Shown: positions 1 to 11,370, numbered from the stretch's first letter. The stretch: DNA of 64,000 bases from Dermanyssus gallinae (GCA_003439945.1 QVRM01002067.1:496001-560000); one strand, 5' to 3'. Numbers and translations: made by a program. The notes: generated from the letters alone by a model not told the origin.

Positions 1-690
1 ATGACGACACGAAGCATAAGGTCTAATGCAAAGCACAGCCAAGCAACGAATGGTTTTTAGTCCATTCCGTTCGGTCTATTTATTGGTTCACGAGGCACCG
101 CGGCGTTCTGACACCCCAAAGGTTGTCAGAACCCGTTCTTAAATCGATCGAAAGTTACAGCGGTCTGTAATTGTTTTGTGTAGGAATACAGGTTAAGTGA
201 CGGTCTGACTCGGATTGCCGATCATCGGTCGACCCACTCCCGGTGTCGGCTGATGATCGTTTGGACGGCGGAGGACATTGGGGTTTTGGTGCAAAAGGCT
301 GTGGCTGTTCTCTGCTGGCTGTTTGAGACACGGGATGTTCGGTTGAGACATGTATCGGTCGGTAAACGTTGGGTGCGTTGAGATTTTGGCGCGGGCGCTG
401 TAGCCTTTGGACGTGGTCGGTTAGAGTAGATTTAAACCCCGTTGGCGGGGACGCTGTGGCCGTTGGACGTGGTCGGTTAGGACTTATTTGAATTGCGCTA
501 TGATGCGTATTCAGTAGGTGGACTTCGTCACAATATTACGTGCAAAACGTTACTTGTGGCGCCATAAGCTCTGATAAGATAAGTGATAGAGTTTGCACTC
601 ACGCCGTTCTGCACAGTTGTCTGTATGACTCATGATGGATGCAACTAACCATTGTTTAAGGAGACAAAGTCCATGTTTATTCATTAAATT
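1..690. other. Non-coding flank with a short tandem duplication
   Basis: I recognise no gene here. A unit of about 30 bp ending in GGACGTGGTCGGTTAG occurs twice, at 395-424 and 450-480, with two or three mismatches. The rest is mixed-composition sequence without a convincing reading frame. Confidence 0.4.
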
Positions 691-1239
691 TGTTTTATAG
701 ACCATATATAAAACGAGAATAGTGTGCAATTCACAGTTGATCGAACGGAAATCGCTAAAACAGGCATAAAATATATTCGCTATAATCGTGGATTGGCGTG
801 CGTCCTTAAAGTCTCAAGCGATGCAGCTTGTGTATCTGCACAGTTAATTTATAATTACCGTCGTTACAATGATGTTTGCGACGTTCGCGCTAAGCACATC
901 GAAAGACAATATAACTCTGTTTTACAAGACAAATTGAGTGATTAAGGCTGAAGCAAATAGTAAAACGTTATTGTTGCTTGATGAGTTGGCCAACATAAAA
1001 GTGCCAGTTTTGGATTAGCGGAGGATGATCTTTAGTAAAGGATATCTCTCCCTGGCGTGTATCTCTCAATATCGAAGGCTACAATGATGGCTGCAGCCTT
1101 TCGGGGTTTCTAGAGCAACCAGAGTAAAACCCCAAAGACCCGACGACAAATACTATATCGACCTCTGAGCAAGTTATTCTGTCAGTCGCGGGTAGAGACA
1201 TCTTAGCAGAAGTTCAGTGAGGAGCCGCGAAACAGCAAT

Positions 1240-1965
1240 CGTTTTATATAAAAAACAAATGCAATGTTTTAGGTGTTAAAGCATAGACCATTTTGTAGCA
1301 ACTGCGACCTTCCTAAACCTAGACGTAGAAGGGGTGGCTTTATTTATATTTCAGAAGGATTACAAAGCCTACATTTGATGCAGTCTGTGTTTTGGGAAGC
1401 ATTAAGTGTTAAGCATTTTTCAAGGTGCACTTGGTCTTCCATAGTAAAGGTTGGTTTCAAAACCTCAACGGCCTGAACGACAAAACAAATTGGCTGTGAC
1501 AAACGCTTTACTTGAGAGCACCAGAAATATCAGCAGGTGCCGCTGCTTAGAGCGGGAGATAAAGTGCCACAAGTTGTTGCGACGATATGTCGATAGAATA
1601 CCATTGCGCAGAGGATGGTAGAGCCATTTAGGAAGCTATCGCGAGTATTCTAGAAGGACTAGTGTATGCCTCGTTAGCCATGTCACCTATGCCGCAAATA
1701 ACGGCCAGCGACACTCATAGAACTAGATTCACACGAGAAAACAGAAGCGCAGATTGTTCAACGACATCTTCGGCATTCGGGTCACGGGACCGGGTAGAGC
1801 AATAGACCCTGCCAGGAGTAACGAGAACAACCCAACCTAGTCTACCTTAATAACCATTAACCTGGGAAACCGGAGCTACTCTGATGTTGTCCGGGATCTA
1901 CGCTCTAAGCTCGATCACTCCGAAGTTGACCGAAGTGACTCCGAAGAAAGCAAAGTTGGCCGTGA
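1240..1965 (+). pseudogene. Decayed Gag-like (ORF1) pieces of an R1-type LINE
   Basis: Two degenerate CCHC zinc-knuckle-like motifs can be read. One, near 1270, starts QCFRC, is followed by a stop codon and keeps the histidine (DHFVAT) but not the last cysteine. The other, near 1530-1570, starts CRCLERGD, with Asp where His is expected. Near 1860-1950 there is a stretch beginning NRSYSDVVRDLRSKLD, which resembles the central part of R1-clade ORF1 proteins. That part normally lies before the knuckles, so the order is scrambled or more than one copy is present. All frames are closed by stops. Identification rests on short motifs only. Confidence 0.35.
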
Positions 1966-1966
1966 A

Positions 1967-2020
1967 AATTAAAGACAAGGCTTCTCTTGGATCCTTCCAA
2001 GAGAAGCCTTGTCTTTAATT
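1967..2020. repeat. Perfect 24-bp inverted repeat (hairpin)
   Basis: Arm 1 at 1967-1990 starts AATTAAAGACAAGG and arm 2 at 1997-2020 is its exact reverse complement. They are separated by 6 bases, ATCCTT, whose outer A and T can also pair. It lies between the Gag-like remnants and an endonuclease remnant, and no terminator or RNA function is evident. Confidence 0.85.
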
Positions 2021-2159
2021 GAGGACCGCCCCGGTTTTCTACCCTGCTGAAGCAGACCGAGGTGTGCACTTCTCTTTTATTGTTGTAGATAGAATGGTCA
2101 TTTACTCAATATACATTTCCACGTTTCTAAAGAGTTTTTATAGAAGACTTGACTACATC

Positions 2160-3420
2160 AATCATAGGACAAAATCACTGCCAAGTCGTAATTGGAGGTG
2201 ATTTCAACGCGTATTTTGTTGTTCCCCCACCGGCAGTGGGGTCGCACGTCGCACTTTGCGCCCCTCGGCGAGCCTTCAAGTTCTAGCAGATTAGTCGAAT
2301 AGCCAAGGCACGGAAAAATGCCAATAACTCAGGCGCAAATGTACTCGCCGGCACGCTCGGTACCGTGCAGATCTTCAAGCTCTATAGGAGAATTACAGAA
2401 AAGCTCGTCACGTCCTTGCCCGGGAAATCAAAGAAAGTAGGTCTGAATGCTAGCAAAGACTTAGTAACGAGGTCCAAGACAACTTCTAGGGGCAAGATTT
2501 TAAAAAAGCACGCCACAAACGGAGGCACTCACAATCACCACGACTTCCCGAATGAACCCCCCCCCCAGATCAATGATGAATGAAATGAGAATGGTCATCA
2601 CGAAAGTCCAACCGCGAAAAACGCAGCGGGCATGGACGGCATCCCAGGAGAAGCTGAGCTGAAATGCTTACACAGAATCGTTTCACCGTTTTTATGCAAA
2701 TGGTGGAGGTCATCTTGCAATCGGGCACATTCTCTGACTGCTGGAGAAGGCTCACCTTGTCATGTTTCCTAAAACCGCGTCTCCTTAAAATAACCTTTCT
2801 GCTTTTAGACCTATTTGCATCTTGCCCAGTATCTCCAAAACAGTCAAACACTTTGTATATTCACGGCTGACGAAGAAATTGGACGACAAATACGTAATCT
2901 TAAAGGACCAACACGGCTTTCGCTCAAGCCTTTCCAAACAGGGGCAATATTTCAGAACGGGCAGAAATGCCTCCTGGCAACGGTAGTAGTCAGCATCATG
3001 CTATAGACAGCATCGCTGTGGCAGCGTACGGCTTTGCGTGCTAGCGGCTCCTGGAGAAAACGCAACGGCCGTTGGCCCCCATGATTGCACGAACCAAGAA
3101 AACTGCGTCCGCCGCTGGTGTCAAGGTACTCTCCCAGAAGACCCCATCGAATCTACAAGTTCTGAAGAGCGATGTCCGTCGAGCGAGCTCCTCTTTTTTA
3201 TCAGGACTGCACGCTTGGAACAATAGATGGATGGAGATCCTGGCAGGCCAGCGTTTCTGGACTCGCTTCATTACCCCTGATGTTAGGGAGTGGTTCAAAA
3301 GGCGGAAAGAATCATTGTCTTACTCTTTGACTCAATTTCTGACAGGCTACGGTACCTTCAGAAAACGCGTGCACCATAAAGGGCCTTCCGATACGCCCGC
3401 GTGCACCATATAGTCCATAG
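2160..3420 (+). pseudogene. Decayed ORF2 (endonuclease-RT) of an R1-type LINE
   Basis: Pieces appear in the order expected of an R1-clade ORF2. Near 2190 an apurinic-endonuclease motif reads VVIGGDFNAY. Near 2615-2660 an RT-start motif reads AAGMDGIPGEAELKCL. Near 2785-2930 the RT fingers region reads SAFRPICILPSISKTV followed by LKDQHGFRSS. At 3310-3410 a C-terminal segment reads YSLTQFLTGYGTF, which matches the same position in the intact R1-type ORF2 at 27.4 kb of this window (FFLTQIVTGHGEF). Several frameshifts and stops interrupt it and the catalytic YADD region is not visible. It ends where an oppositely oriented R1 remnant begins. Confidence 0.7.
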
Positions 3421-3429
3421 CTCTTTGGG

Positions 3430-5660
3430 GGCTTCGTATCATGCGCCGTGCCTTTGCGGTCCGCAGTGCCATACCCCATAATGACGTGGCATACAGAGCA
3501 ATGGCCTCTGCCACGGCCGCTAGGAGCAGCCACTTCGCGGGGTTCGGGCTCCCTCACTAGAAAGGATGCGTGCAAGGTTGATGGAGATTTTCGCGATTTT
3601 CTCGATGATCCTTCGGATGTGTGGCAGGGCGGTGAGGCCTGTGCCCAGCATTACGCCTAGGTACTTTGCCTTTCATTTGATAGTCAGCCGGGGCCCTGCA
3701 AGTTCTAAGGATGCTTGCCTAGTGCGACGACGGCCGGTTAGGTTGATCGCCTAGGCCTTCCAAGGGGCCAGCTTCAGGTAGTTGCCGGTCATCTACTTTT
3801 CTATTCTGTAGAGGGCCGTGTTTGCTCGCGCCGCAAGCACCGCCTCCGTCCGCGCAGTGATCACCAGCGCCAAATCGTCGGCGCAGGCAAGCCTGTCCAC
3901 CCCGTCGGGCAGGACGTCTAACCGCAAGACTTTGTCGTGTGCTATATTCCAGAGAATCGGCCCGAGCACAGAGCCCTGTGGTAACAAACACACAAAACAA
4001 GGTCTGGCCCTCCCATCAGCTGAAAATGCGCCGATTGCTCTTCTAGTAAATCCCTATAGCGCGTCGAATAAAGGACATCGTGCAAATAATAGTTAAATCA
4101 ATCCGGCTCATCAAAGTTAAACTTTTTTTCATCAAAAAGAGCACTCTGTGTCACTCAGTGGTGTATGACATCGTATCGTGGGTGAAGCCAAGACAATATT
4201 TTATCGGTCAGCGGTCAATCGTAGTTTTTCCTTGTGTTTTTGTCTTTCTCTCAATGTGTCTTTCTGGGGAAGTGTTGCACATTTTGCACGTTCGTTTGCA
4301 CGTCGGCCGCCGCCGCAATTGCTCTCGCCGAGGGCGCTAAGTTCAACGCTTTTTTCAGAATTGCAGCTTGCTTTGAAATTGCATTGGGACGCCCGACACT
4401 CTTTTACGGCATATGTTTTACCAAAATTAACAAAGTTATTCACTACTTAAGGACAACTCCCCAATCGAAAAGAAATTTCGCGATTAGAAAGGTCGATGCC
4501 CTTATAAGCCTTGATATGGGCCTTTTCGTCACTCATGAGGCGCCAGCCAAAGCCTACCGTTTCAACAAAGAAAAAACTTCTGGTTGGAGATCTGCCTTTG
4601 TTTTTCTCCTTGATCGTTTCGTGCAGGCGCCTAACTAGCACATTCTAGAAGAGTTTGCTTATTGTGCTGAGTAGACATATGGGCCACTGGGTCAAAGATT
4701 ATCCCGCTGCTGCGTTTGGTTTCGGCATGAAGGTCAAGCGGGCGCGCTTCCACTAAGTTGGAAAACGACCGCCCTGAAGTAGGCGCGTACAGAGCTGTTT
4801 GTCTGTACAGAGAGGGTGAGGATGGTTTTAGATGGATATGCGCCAAGATTTATATGGCCCCTGGAGAAACCCGTCTGGTCCAGGTGTCTTTCCAGTCGCG
4901 AGGCGTTCCGTTGATCAGCACGGTCGACCGCGTCAGCTAGCTGGCGGTCGCCAATGTTTAGCCGAGGCTCAACACAGGGCCACCAGTGTTTAGCGGAGAC
5001 TCTCCGGCAGGCGCGTGTGAAGTCTGTTTTGCAGCGTTATATGAAAGGTGATGAAGCGGTGGTCGCTGAGACTCTCCTACGTCTCCTTTACTATTCAGTC
5101 CTGGATGCTGCTATCTCAGCTGAATCCGCTAGCGTTAGATCAAAGAAAGGTATCTGGCCGCGACGCGCAGACGTCGGCACGTTGCTGTTATTGGCAAGTG
5201 CCAAGCTCCGGTCCGACAGCCAGTCCAGTAGGACCTGTCCCCGGTCCATGAAGCAGCGGTTGCTCCACGTAACGTGCAGTGCGTTGAAGTCGCCTGCGAC
5301 AATCAGTGAGTGGCCCCCGCCGGTGCTAATGCTTCGCCTGCTGGGGCTGCATGCTTTAGCCGGCCTTTATCCGTTCGCCCTCGCGACTCCAGTAGGGGTG
5401 TCCTGTACGTTGAACATGCTATACTGTCCGCTCGATGACCCGGGAACTCGCACACTATTCAGTGGTAGGTCTCGGCCGTGCAGCCCGCGACGGCATGTTC
5501 CGGTGATCCGCACTGGCGGCAAAGGGCGATCTTCCGAGCCTCGCAAGGAGCGGCGGTCAGGCCCGGTTTTTGGCAGTTGAAGCATGTTGAGACCCGGCGC
5601 CCGGGCTTCAGGCCTGCACGCGCTGCCCGTATTCGCTGCACGTGCCGCCTGCACGCGCTG
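3430..5660 (-). pseudogene. Decayed R1-clade LINE (ORF1 knuckles, endonuclease, RT), minus strand
   Basis: Read on the minus strand, pieces of a whole R1-type element come in order. At 5640-5460 are Gag zinc knuckles (CFNCQKPGL, then CRQCGSPEHAVAGC). At 5330-4990 is an apurinic endonuclease (SLIVAGDFNALH, FFDLTLAD, SDHRFITF). At 4900-4450 is the RT start (GKTPGPDGF, WKRARLTFMPKP, ICLLSTISKL). Near 3990-3800 is the RT core (LPQGSVLGPILWNIAH, then ACADDLALVI in place of YADD). Near 3640-3560 is a downstream YLGVMLGTGLTALPHI. Stops and frameshifts occur throughout. The stretch at 4090-4440 is hard to align and may be an insertion. Not functional. Confidence 0.75.
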
Positions 5661-6254
5661 CTCTTAAATTCCGCAAGCCTAAGTACGTAAGTGAAGTTTT
5701 CGGGCTGATCCTCAACAAAAAATCATAAAAATAGCAATCATATGTTTGTTATTCAGCAACGGTGCGTGCTTCGCGAAAGCGTATTGACTCTTCGTTATCG
5801 ATTTCTTACTGCAATAAGGTTAATCAGTACGCACGCGTAAAACGGCTATGGATTTGTCGCCTAATAAAATTATTGTTCTACTATTCATATGCTTTACATC
5901 AGAAACCATAAGCAAATGTATTGCAAAGCTCTGTTAAATCATACTATATATTGAAAACTACAAGGGCAGTTATTACTCAGCTCTGCAAAATCAAATAATC
6001 AGCATTATGGCAATTTTAGTCTCAAAGTCATGTAACAACGATTCTTATTGGGACACTGGACACTTTTTAGCCTATATGTGGATCGTCTGCTACTTCCCGA
6101 TACTCCTGCCAGACCTCTCAGCTATTTTCATATCAGGTGGGTTCGTTTTCGACAGCCGCAGATTCCTCATCATACTTATGCGCCATGAGGATCGCAATGA
6201 GCGGTAAGTTTTTCTACATCGACATTGCGCCTGATTGGAGCCATAGTTCTAGAG

Positions 6255-6288
<34 letters not shown>

Positions 6289-6589
6289 AAAGATCGATAA
6301 TCGTTTGGAGAGACGATATATATATAGAAAATATTGTGATGATTTATTAATCATTTACAATACGTTTGCACACTCGGCAGTGCTCACTTTAAAAAAAATG
6401 GTGGTAAAGAGGTGTCACGTGAAGTTAAGAATCAGCAGTCCGTGTCTTTGCTTGATGGTAGCCCCCGCTCTTATGGACCCGGTGCGAGCTGTATATCCTT
6501 AAGGTTCCTTGCAACGTTAAGACGGTAGGATTCATAAGATTCCTCTTCGTGACGCCGAGCCCCAAGAGCGTACTTGCAGATTTGGAGTC

Positions 6590-6919
6590 TCATACACCAC
6601 TCATAGAGATAGTAATGGATCCGAATCTGCGAGGTTTTTGCGGGTCGCGGAGCTCCGCTCTTAGGAACTCGACGTCATATTTGGTGATCTTGTCCTGCCG
6701 CGCTTTTGCGAGGTCCCTGTTCGGGCCGCAAACCTTGGCATCTAAAACCCAGACCTCGGTAGGCATTGTTATTACGAGGTCGGGCTTGAGACCCGGTGCG
6801 CCCGGTCGACGGAATACTCGCTCACGAACCACCTCATAACCCCTCTCGCGAAGAAGACGCGCCACGCGATCACAGACGTTGTCATGTCTCCTTATAGTTT
6901 GTTTGTGTTTGTATCGCAC
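6590..6919 (-). pseudogene. Restriction-like endonuclease end of the R2-type LINE
   Basis: This open segment codes for the nuclease that nicks target DNA in R2-type elements. KPDL, an Asp in VLDAKV and the K-x3-Y pattern in KITKYDVEF fit the PD-D/E-K core and the trailing Lys/Tyr motif. It begins just after the CCHC finger (CRHGC...MC), from which it is separated by a frameshift near 6920. The reading ends in ISMSGV near 6590, after which only untranslated sequence remains up to the (TA)n flank. Confidence 0.75.
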
Positions 6920-7467
6920 ATCTGAGCGACATAAGCCAGCGTCTCAGACGCATGACACCCGTGCCTACAACGTTTGTTGTAGCCCAGGCGTCCCCTGGCC
7001 AATCTGGCACGCGTTGGTAGTGCGTTGATCCTGAGCTTTAGTAGGTTTAAATACTCCTTACCAGATAGGTAGGGCATACCCTTAATCCAGTAATGTACAA
7101 AGGGCGTTTCGTGTGCTTTTTTAAAATGTGCCCTATCGAACGTGTTGTGTAGTTGTTGAGACCAGTAATCGGTCTCTTGTGTAGCGGTCTCAATGGAGGT
7201 TCCCAAGCGCTCGCAAAGAAGTCTTGTTTTCGCAAGGTCTTTTTTGAAGTGCTCAGTGGTTAGCACCCATTGGACCCCCGGGTGCGTGGAGTGTTGTAGT
7301 GCTGTCAGGCGGGAGAGGCGGATTCTGGGAATGAATGTTTGGAGGCAGGGGATGTCCAGACCGCCGTGTGCTGTGTGCGTGTACAGGTAGGCGTTCGGTA
7401 CCGAGTTTTCGAGCTTAAGCCATTCCGACTTAACAACTTTTCTGATCTCTTTATCTAGGTCGCTAAG

Positions 7468-7656
7468 TCGAGCCCGGTGGCATGGTGGCATGCGTCTGCG
7501 CCTCGCGACTGGAGGAGACACATAGGTGCGCGGGTTCGAACCCCACCGTTGCACATTTGTGTTTATGGGGGTCCGTCTATCAAGCAATGCGAAAAGCAGT
7601 CTCATGGACGTTAAATCTTGGCTGAGAGTCAGCCCTAAAAGGATTTTTTTTTAAAT
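7468..7656 (+). mobile_element. tRNA-derived SINE (family 1), nested in the R2-like LINE
   Basis: It has a tRNA-like Pol III promoter: A box TGGCATGGTGG at 7478-7488 and B box GGTTCGAACCC at 7533-7543, preceded by TCGAGCCCGG. The body runs through CACATTTGTGTTTATGGGGG to a small hairpin (GGCTGAGAGTCAGCC) and ends in CCTAAAAGGATTTTTTTT. A possible 5-bp target duplication, CTAAG, lies at 7463-7467 and 7657-7661. It interrupts the RT of the minus-strand R2-like element. An apparent minus-strand reading frame that joins the SINE to the LINE is accidental. Related copies lie at 9822-10002, 17575-17735 and 30162-30290. Confidence 0.85.
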
Positions 7657-8689
7657 CTAAGGAGTGCGTGAGATGGTCTGGGACCGGAGACCAGTTTAAA
7701 TAGGAGGCGGGGAATAAAGTCTTTCAAAAATATGAGTCTTTGGTGGGGTTTAAGGGGTGCTATCGTGGGTCTGTTGAGTAAATTAAGGAGTATATCCTTG
7801 GTGGAGTCAACTTTGCCATTGCTGTCAAAGTCAACTCCCAGGTATCTCTATCGATCGCTCATACCTTTAGCTAGCAATTGCCGATCTCTAACGTTAAATT
7901 CTGGTACGGTATTAATAAAACCTTTAGCTTCCTTCCTATTAAATAGGTGGGAGATATTAAAGCTTTTATTAGTATTAATTTCAAGGCCTCGGGATTTAAA
8001 AAGGGAATCCGCATTATTAAGTGCCGTTGGAGAGTAGATTTCGTGGAGGCTAAGAGGATGAGATCATCCGGGCTAAGCCCATGAGGCGGAAGTCATCAGT
8101 AAGTTTTTTATTAGTTTTGTCAAATTTTGAATGAATGTGGTCGAGAACTATAATAGATTAAATAAAGGGGGGGGCAGAGGATCTCCCTGCTTAACACCTC
8201 TAGTTGACCAAAATGTGCGGCATTCTTGTCCAAATTCTATGAGAGTTTTAGATGAGAGGTGCAAGCGTTCGATATAATTAATGAATACCTCCGGGTATCC
8301 GCAAGTCCGGAGTGACCACAGGACGGAGTCATGACTCACCATATCGAACGCCTTACGAAGGTCGATTTAGGCGAGTCTGAGCTCACGTCCTGCAGACTTG
8401 GCATCGTTAAGGATGCCATCCAGAACCGCAAGATTCTCAAGGGTTCCATTATAGGGGAGAAACGCTCGCTGGATTGGGAGAAGCTTAATAGAGTTCTGGA
8501 GGCGTCTAGAAATTTGTTAAGCGTTCGTTTTAAATATGAGCCAATAGATAGGGGTCGCAAATTGGGGATGTGGCATTGTTAATTTTAGGGATGAACGCTA
8601 AGCGAGCAGTTTCATGGGCTATGGCAATATCGCTACTTAATAGTATGTTAAGAAGACAACAAACTACTTCTAACGGGAGTTTACGATAT

Positions 8690-8720
<31 letters not shown>

Positions 8721-9821
8721 TACGATTATATCGTCTCACCAAACAATTATTAAGCGGGCCCTGCCGTTCGGAAATGCTTCGGAAAAGAAAATGCGTGTTA
8801 GAGCCCAACACGCGGGAAAAGCTAACCTTAACCCTACTTAATTCCGGAAAGCCAACGGTGCGCTCAGAATCTTGCTGAGGGTGGCTTAATAATATATCTG
8901 CCTATTACAAGAATTCAACAGCATACGCTTATTAAGGTCACTTACCACCTGCGACCTGGACATGGTCTTAAACGTGGCCATGTTGCTATTCGGAAGCGAC
9001 TTCTTTTTTGGTATAAGAGCTCTAGGAAAGGGATATAAAGTTACCAGGAGAAATAATAATGCCATCTCATGGAAGACAGACAAAAGCCGACATGTTAGCC
9101 TACCAGTAATAGGCCAGCCTCTGCTAGTTACGATTTGCTTCGATTGATCGAGGCATGGATTTCACACAGCCGGCCAACAAAAGGTGTCTCCCTATTAGTT
9201 GGCCCTTGCCTTAAACAAGCAAGAGCACTATTGGCCAAGGACAATATCCTTGTTCAGAGCACACAGTCCCTGACATTAATAGGAATATGCAACAGTAGTA
9301 ACGGTGGTTTGGCGGAGGACCTCCTGGAGAAACTCGGCAAAGCGGCGACGGCGCCTTTCAACACTTCTGGCAGGCGACCTGAATTGTCGTTTAGACACGG
9401 AGCATTTTCTCGTACCACTGTATTTCTAAAGACCGATAGAAGAGTACTTTGTTTGCATCTGCACGACGTCTTTACCTCCTATTCTCTATGCTGATGGTAG
9501 ATCCCCCATAGAGCCAATCGAGACGAGTCATCTACAACTGCTTCGTATTTTCTGTCCTTGAGGTCACTTAGAGTGTAGATCATGACTCATCGATAGACCA
9601 GAAGCGCGGAAAGCACCTTGACACCGCCACCAAACATTTTCGGCTTCTGTCCAAATCCAGTAGCTGCGGTTGCCTTATCGAGCACTTTGAAAGAATCTTT
9701 GACTCCCTCCCAGCAAGAAGGATTCCTTTCATACATCAAGAAACCCAGTGTGCCATGACCTGCCGGAGAAATAATAGGATGTTTGGCCCCAATTTAGTAA
9801 GTAATGAACATATCAAGCCAG

Positions 9822-10002
9822 CTAAAAATATTTTTCGAGCTGACCCCCAGCCAATGTTTAACGTCCACGGGACCGCTTTTTGCATTGCTTATAGACGGAC
9901 CCCTATTAATACAAATGTGCAACGGTGGAACTCGCACCCGCGCACCTATGTGTCTCCTCCGGTAGCAAGGCGCAGGCGAATGCACCACGCCGCCGGGCTC
10001 GA
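9822..10002 (-). mobile_element. tRNA-derived SINE (family 1), copy 2
   Basis: The minus strand reads TCGAGCCCGGCGGCGTGG, then GGAGGAGACACATAGGTGCG, a mutated B box (GGTGCGAGTTC), CACATTTGTATTAATAGGGG and GTCCGTCTATAAGCAATG, matching the copy at 7468-7656 along its length. The 3' part continues through GCTGGGGGTCAGC toward A/T-rich sequence. It lies at the right end of copy 1 of the dispersed repeat, at a place comparable to the SINE at 17575 in copy 2. Confidence 0.8.
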
Positions 10003-10039
10003 CATATCAAGGCAGCTGTTCTCATTGTAATGCCCACGG

Positions 10040-11370
10040 ACATGCTTATTCAACACGTGTCTACACATAACTGATCGTCCTGATGTATGGCTGGAGTGCA
10101 TAACGAAGGTGATCTCCAAGGTTTGGAGCGTCGATTTGATGAACCTATTGTTCTAATGCCAACGACGTGTTTCGAACTACTTCAGGAAGTGCAAATCCCA
10201 TCCGGGCGCTTGCCATCGTCGGCAGAGAGGCCCCGGGGCTCTAGAATTCAGGGGAAACCACTTGACCGAAGCGCTCGGCCGAAGGTGTCGTTAATAGCGG
10301 CATGCCTGGCCCGCCGTCCCGCACTCATGATGCACGATAACCCGTGATGGGCTAATTCGTCTACGGGGTGGCCACATTTACACTGATGAGGGGAGACTAG
10401 GTCACATCCGAGACGAAGACCCACTCCGATTCGGGTTGTTTCGTCGTCCAGGAGGGTGCCCAGTGGGGCACTTGGAAGTGCATGTAGTCAGGCTCCAGAT
10501 CCTTTAGCAGCGACCGCTCGAAGGCGAGCCTTTGTGGAGTCGTTGATAGCGCCCGCGAGTAAGCCGCTATACGCTTCGTCGTATAAGAATGTGCTCCAGT
10601 CGTGTTGGCTCAAAGGGTTATCCGGGGCGTCCCTGCAAACTATCTTTAGTATCGCTGGCCCTGCAGACTCCGGGACTCCCAGACCCCCCTTTGAGATCGG
10701 TAGTTGTGCCTGTTTTCAAGCGGAAGGCGCCAGCGATAGATTAAGGAGAGTCTCAAGGACGTTTTGAGTTAACTCGTTCAATGGACGCAGATCGTCCAAC
10801 CGCCCTGTTAGATCAGCTCCGCGAAGAAGGTGGGTGACCCTCGTAGCTGAGAACGACGATCGAAGTAAAAAGAGCGCGCGGTGGGCGCCGAGTGGCGCGA
10901 GGTTGTTTGCGACGTCCCTCAGTTTGTTCTACCATCTTTCAAGTGCGTGCGCGAGTCCTTTCGGTCGGAGGGGGACTCCCAAAAGCTCCAACTCATTGTC
11001 GTGAGTAACCTTTCATCCGGGCAATAACGCTTGAAGAATGCGAAGGTCCGGGATCTGTGCCGTATCACCTGTAACATAGATCTCGCATTTCCTGGGATTT
11101 AGCTCCAAACCCGAGGTTTTACGAAAATCCAGCCGCGCCGAATGTTGTCGGCAACCACGTCCACATCGGCCCCCTGGACGCCGTCATCCAGATATCAAAT
11201 GTTTAGTGGGCTTTTAAGAGAGTCAACTAGCTCTTTAATGCTCAGGCAAAATAGAGGGGGGGCAAAGGATCACCCTGTAGCAGCCCCGTGGCCGAAGCTA
11301 TAAGATCATCTTGTAAGTCCAGGTAAGAAGCGGTGCGGTACGCTTGATTGACGTAGTGCGTCAGCTGTGG
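10040..11370 (-). pseudogene. Decayed RT + restriction-like endonuclease LINE (WYLDD-type)
   Basis: Read on the minus strand from about 11370, the RT core appears as ATGLLQGDPLPPLYF and YLDDGVQGADVDVV, a variant of the YxDD box, followed by traces of the RT thumb. Near 10430-10210 is a C-terminal metal-binding and nuclease-entry segment (CKCGHPVDELAHHGLSC, SAGRRARHAAIN, EPRGLSADDGKRPDG). The same arrangement appears in the better preserved copy at 33.5-36.2 kb. The nuclease core after KRPDG is scrambled. Many frameshifts; not functional. Confidence 0.7.

Larger units (their letters stand above)
6298..8690 (-). mobile_element. R2-superclade non-LTR retrotransposon (RT + restriction-like endonuclease), 5'-truncated
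   Basis: Read on the minus strand from 8690 to 6298, the RT starts with AFIPKINNAT and, after a frameshift, RPLSIGSYLKRTLNKF near 8550. It continues with DMVSHDSVLWSLRTCG and FWSTRGVKQGDPLPPPLFN near 8345-8160, DDLILLAS near 8065 and RYLGVDFDSNG near 7830. After a SINE insertion at about 7468-7656 comes the thumb (DLDKEIRKVVKSEWLKLEN), then a CCHC finger (CRHGCHASETLAYVAQMC) and a restriction-like endonuclease at 6919-6590 with GLKPDLVI, VLDAKVC and KITKYDVEFL. That order (RT, zinc finger, C-terminal PD-D/E-K nuclease) is the R2-type layout. No N-terminal zinc-finger part remains. Stops and frameshifts make it inactive. It is flanked on both sides by (TA)n. Confidence 0.82.
5735..9775. repeat. 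Dispersed repeat, copy 1 (interrupted at its (TA)n tract)
   Basis: Segments 5735-6288 and 8690-9775 align by eye, in order, with 15820-16371 and 16372-17575. Shared strings include CTTCGTTATCGATTT, CAAACAATTATTA followed by GCGGGCC, and GAAACCCAGTGTGCCATG. In copy 1 the alignment is broken at the (TA)n tract by about 2.4 kb of R2-like LINE. No protein family is recognisable in the unit and its reading frames are broken in both copies. It could be a non-autonomous DNA element, a long LINE UTR or a segmental duplication. Confidence 0.7.

Noticed and set aside
6892..7605. A 237-codon minus-strand frame that looks like one protein
   Set aside because: Its first 45 or so residues are antisense SINE sequence; only the remainder is R2-like RT and finger. 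It is a chance fusion.
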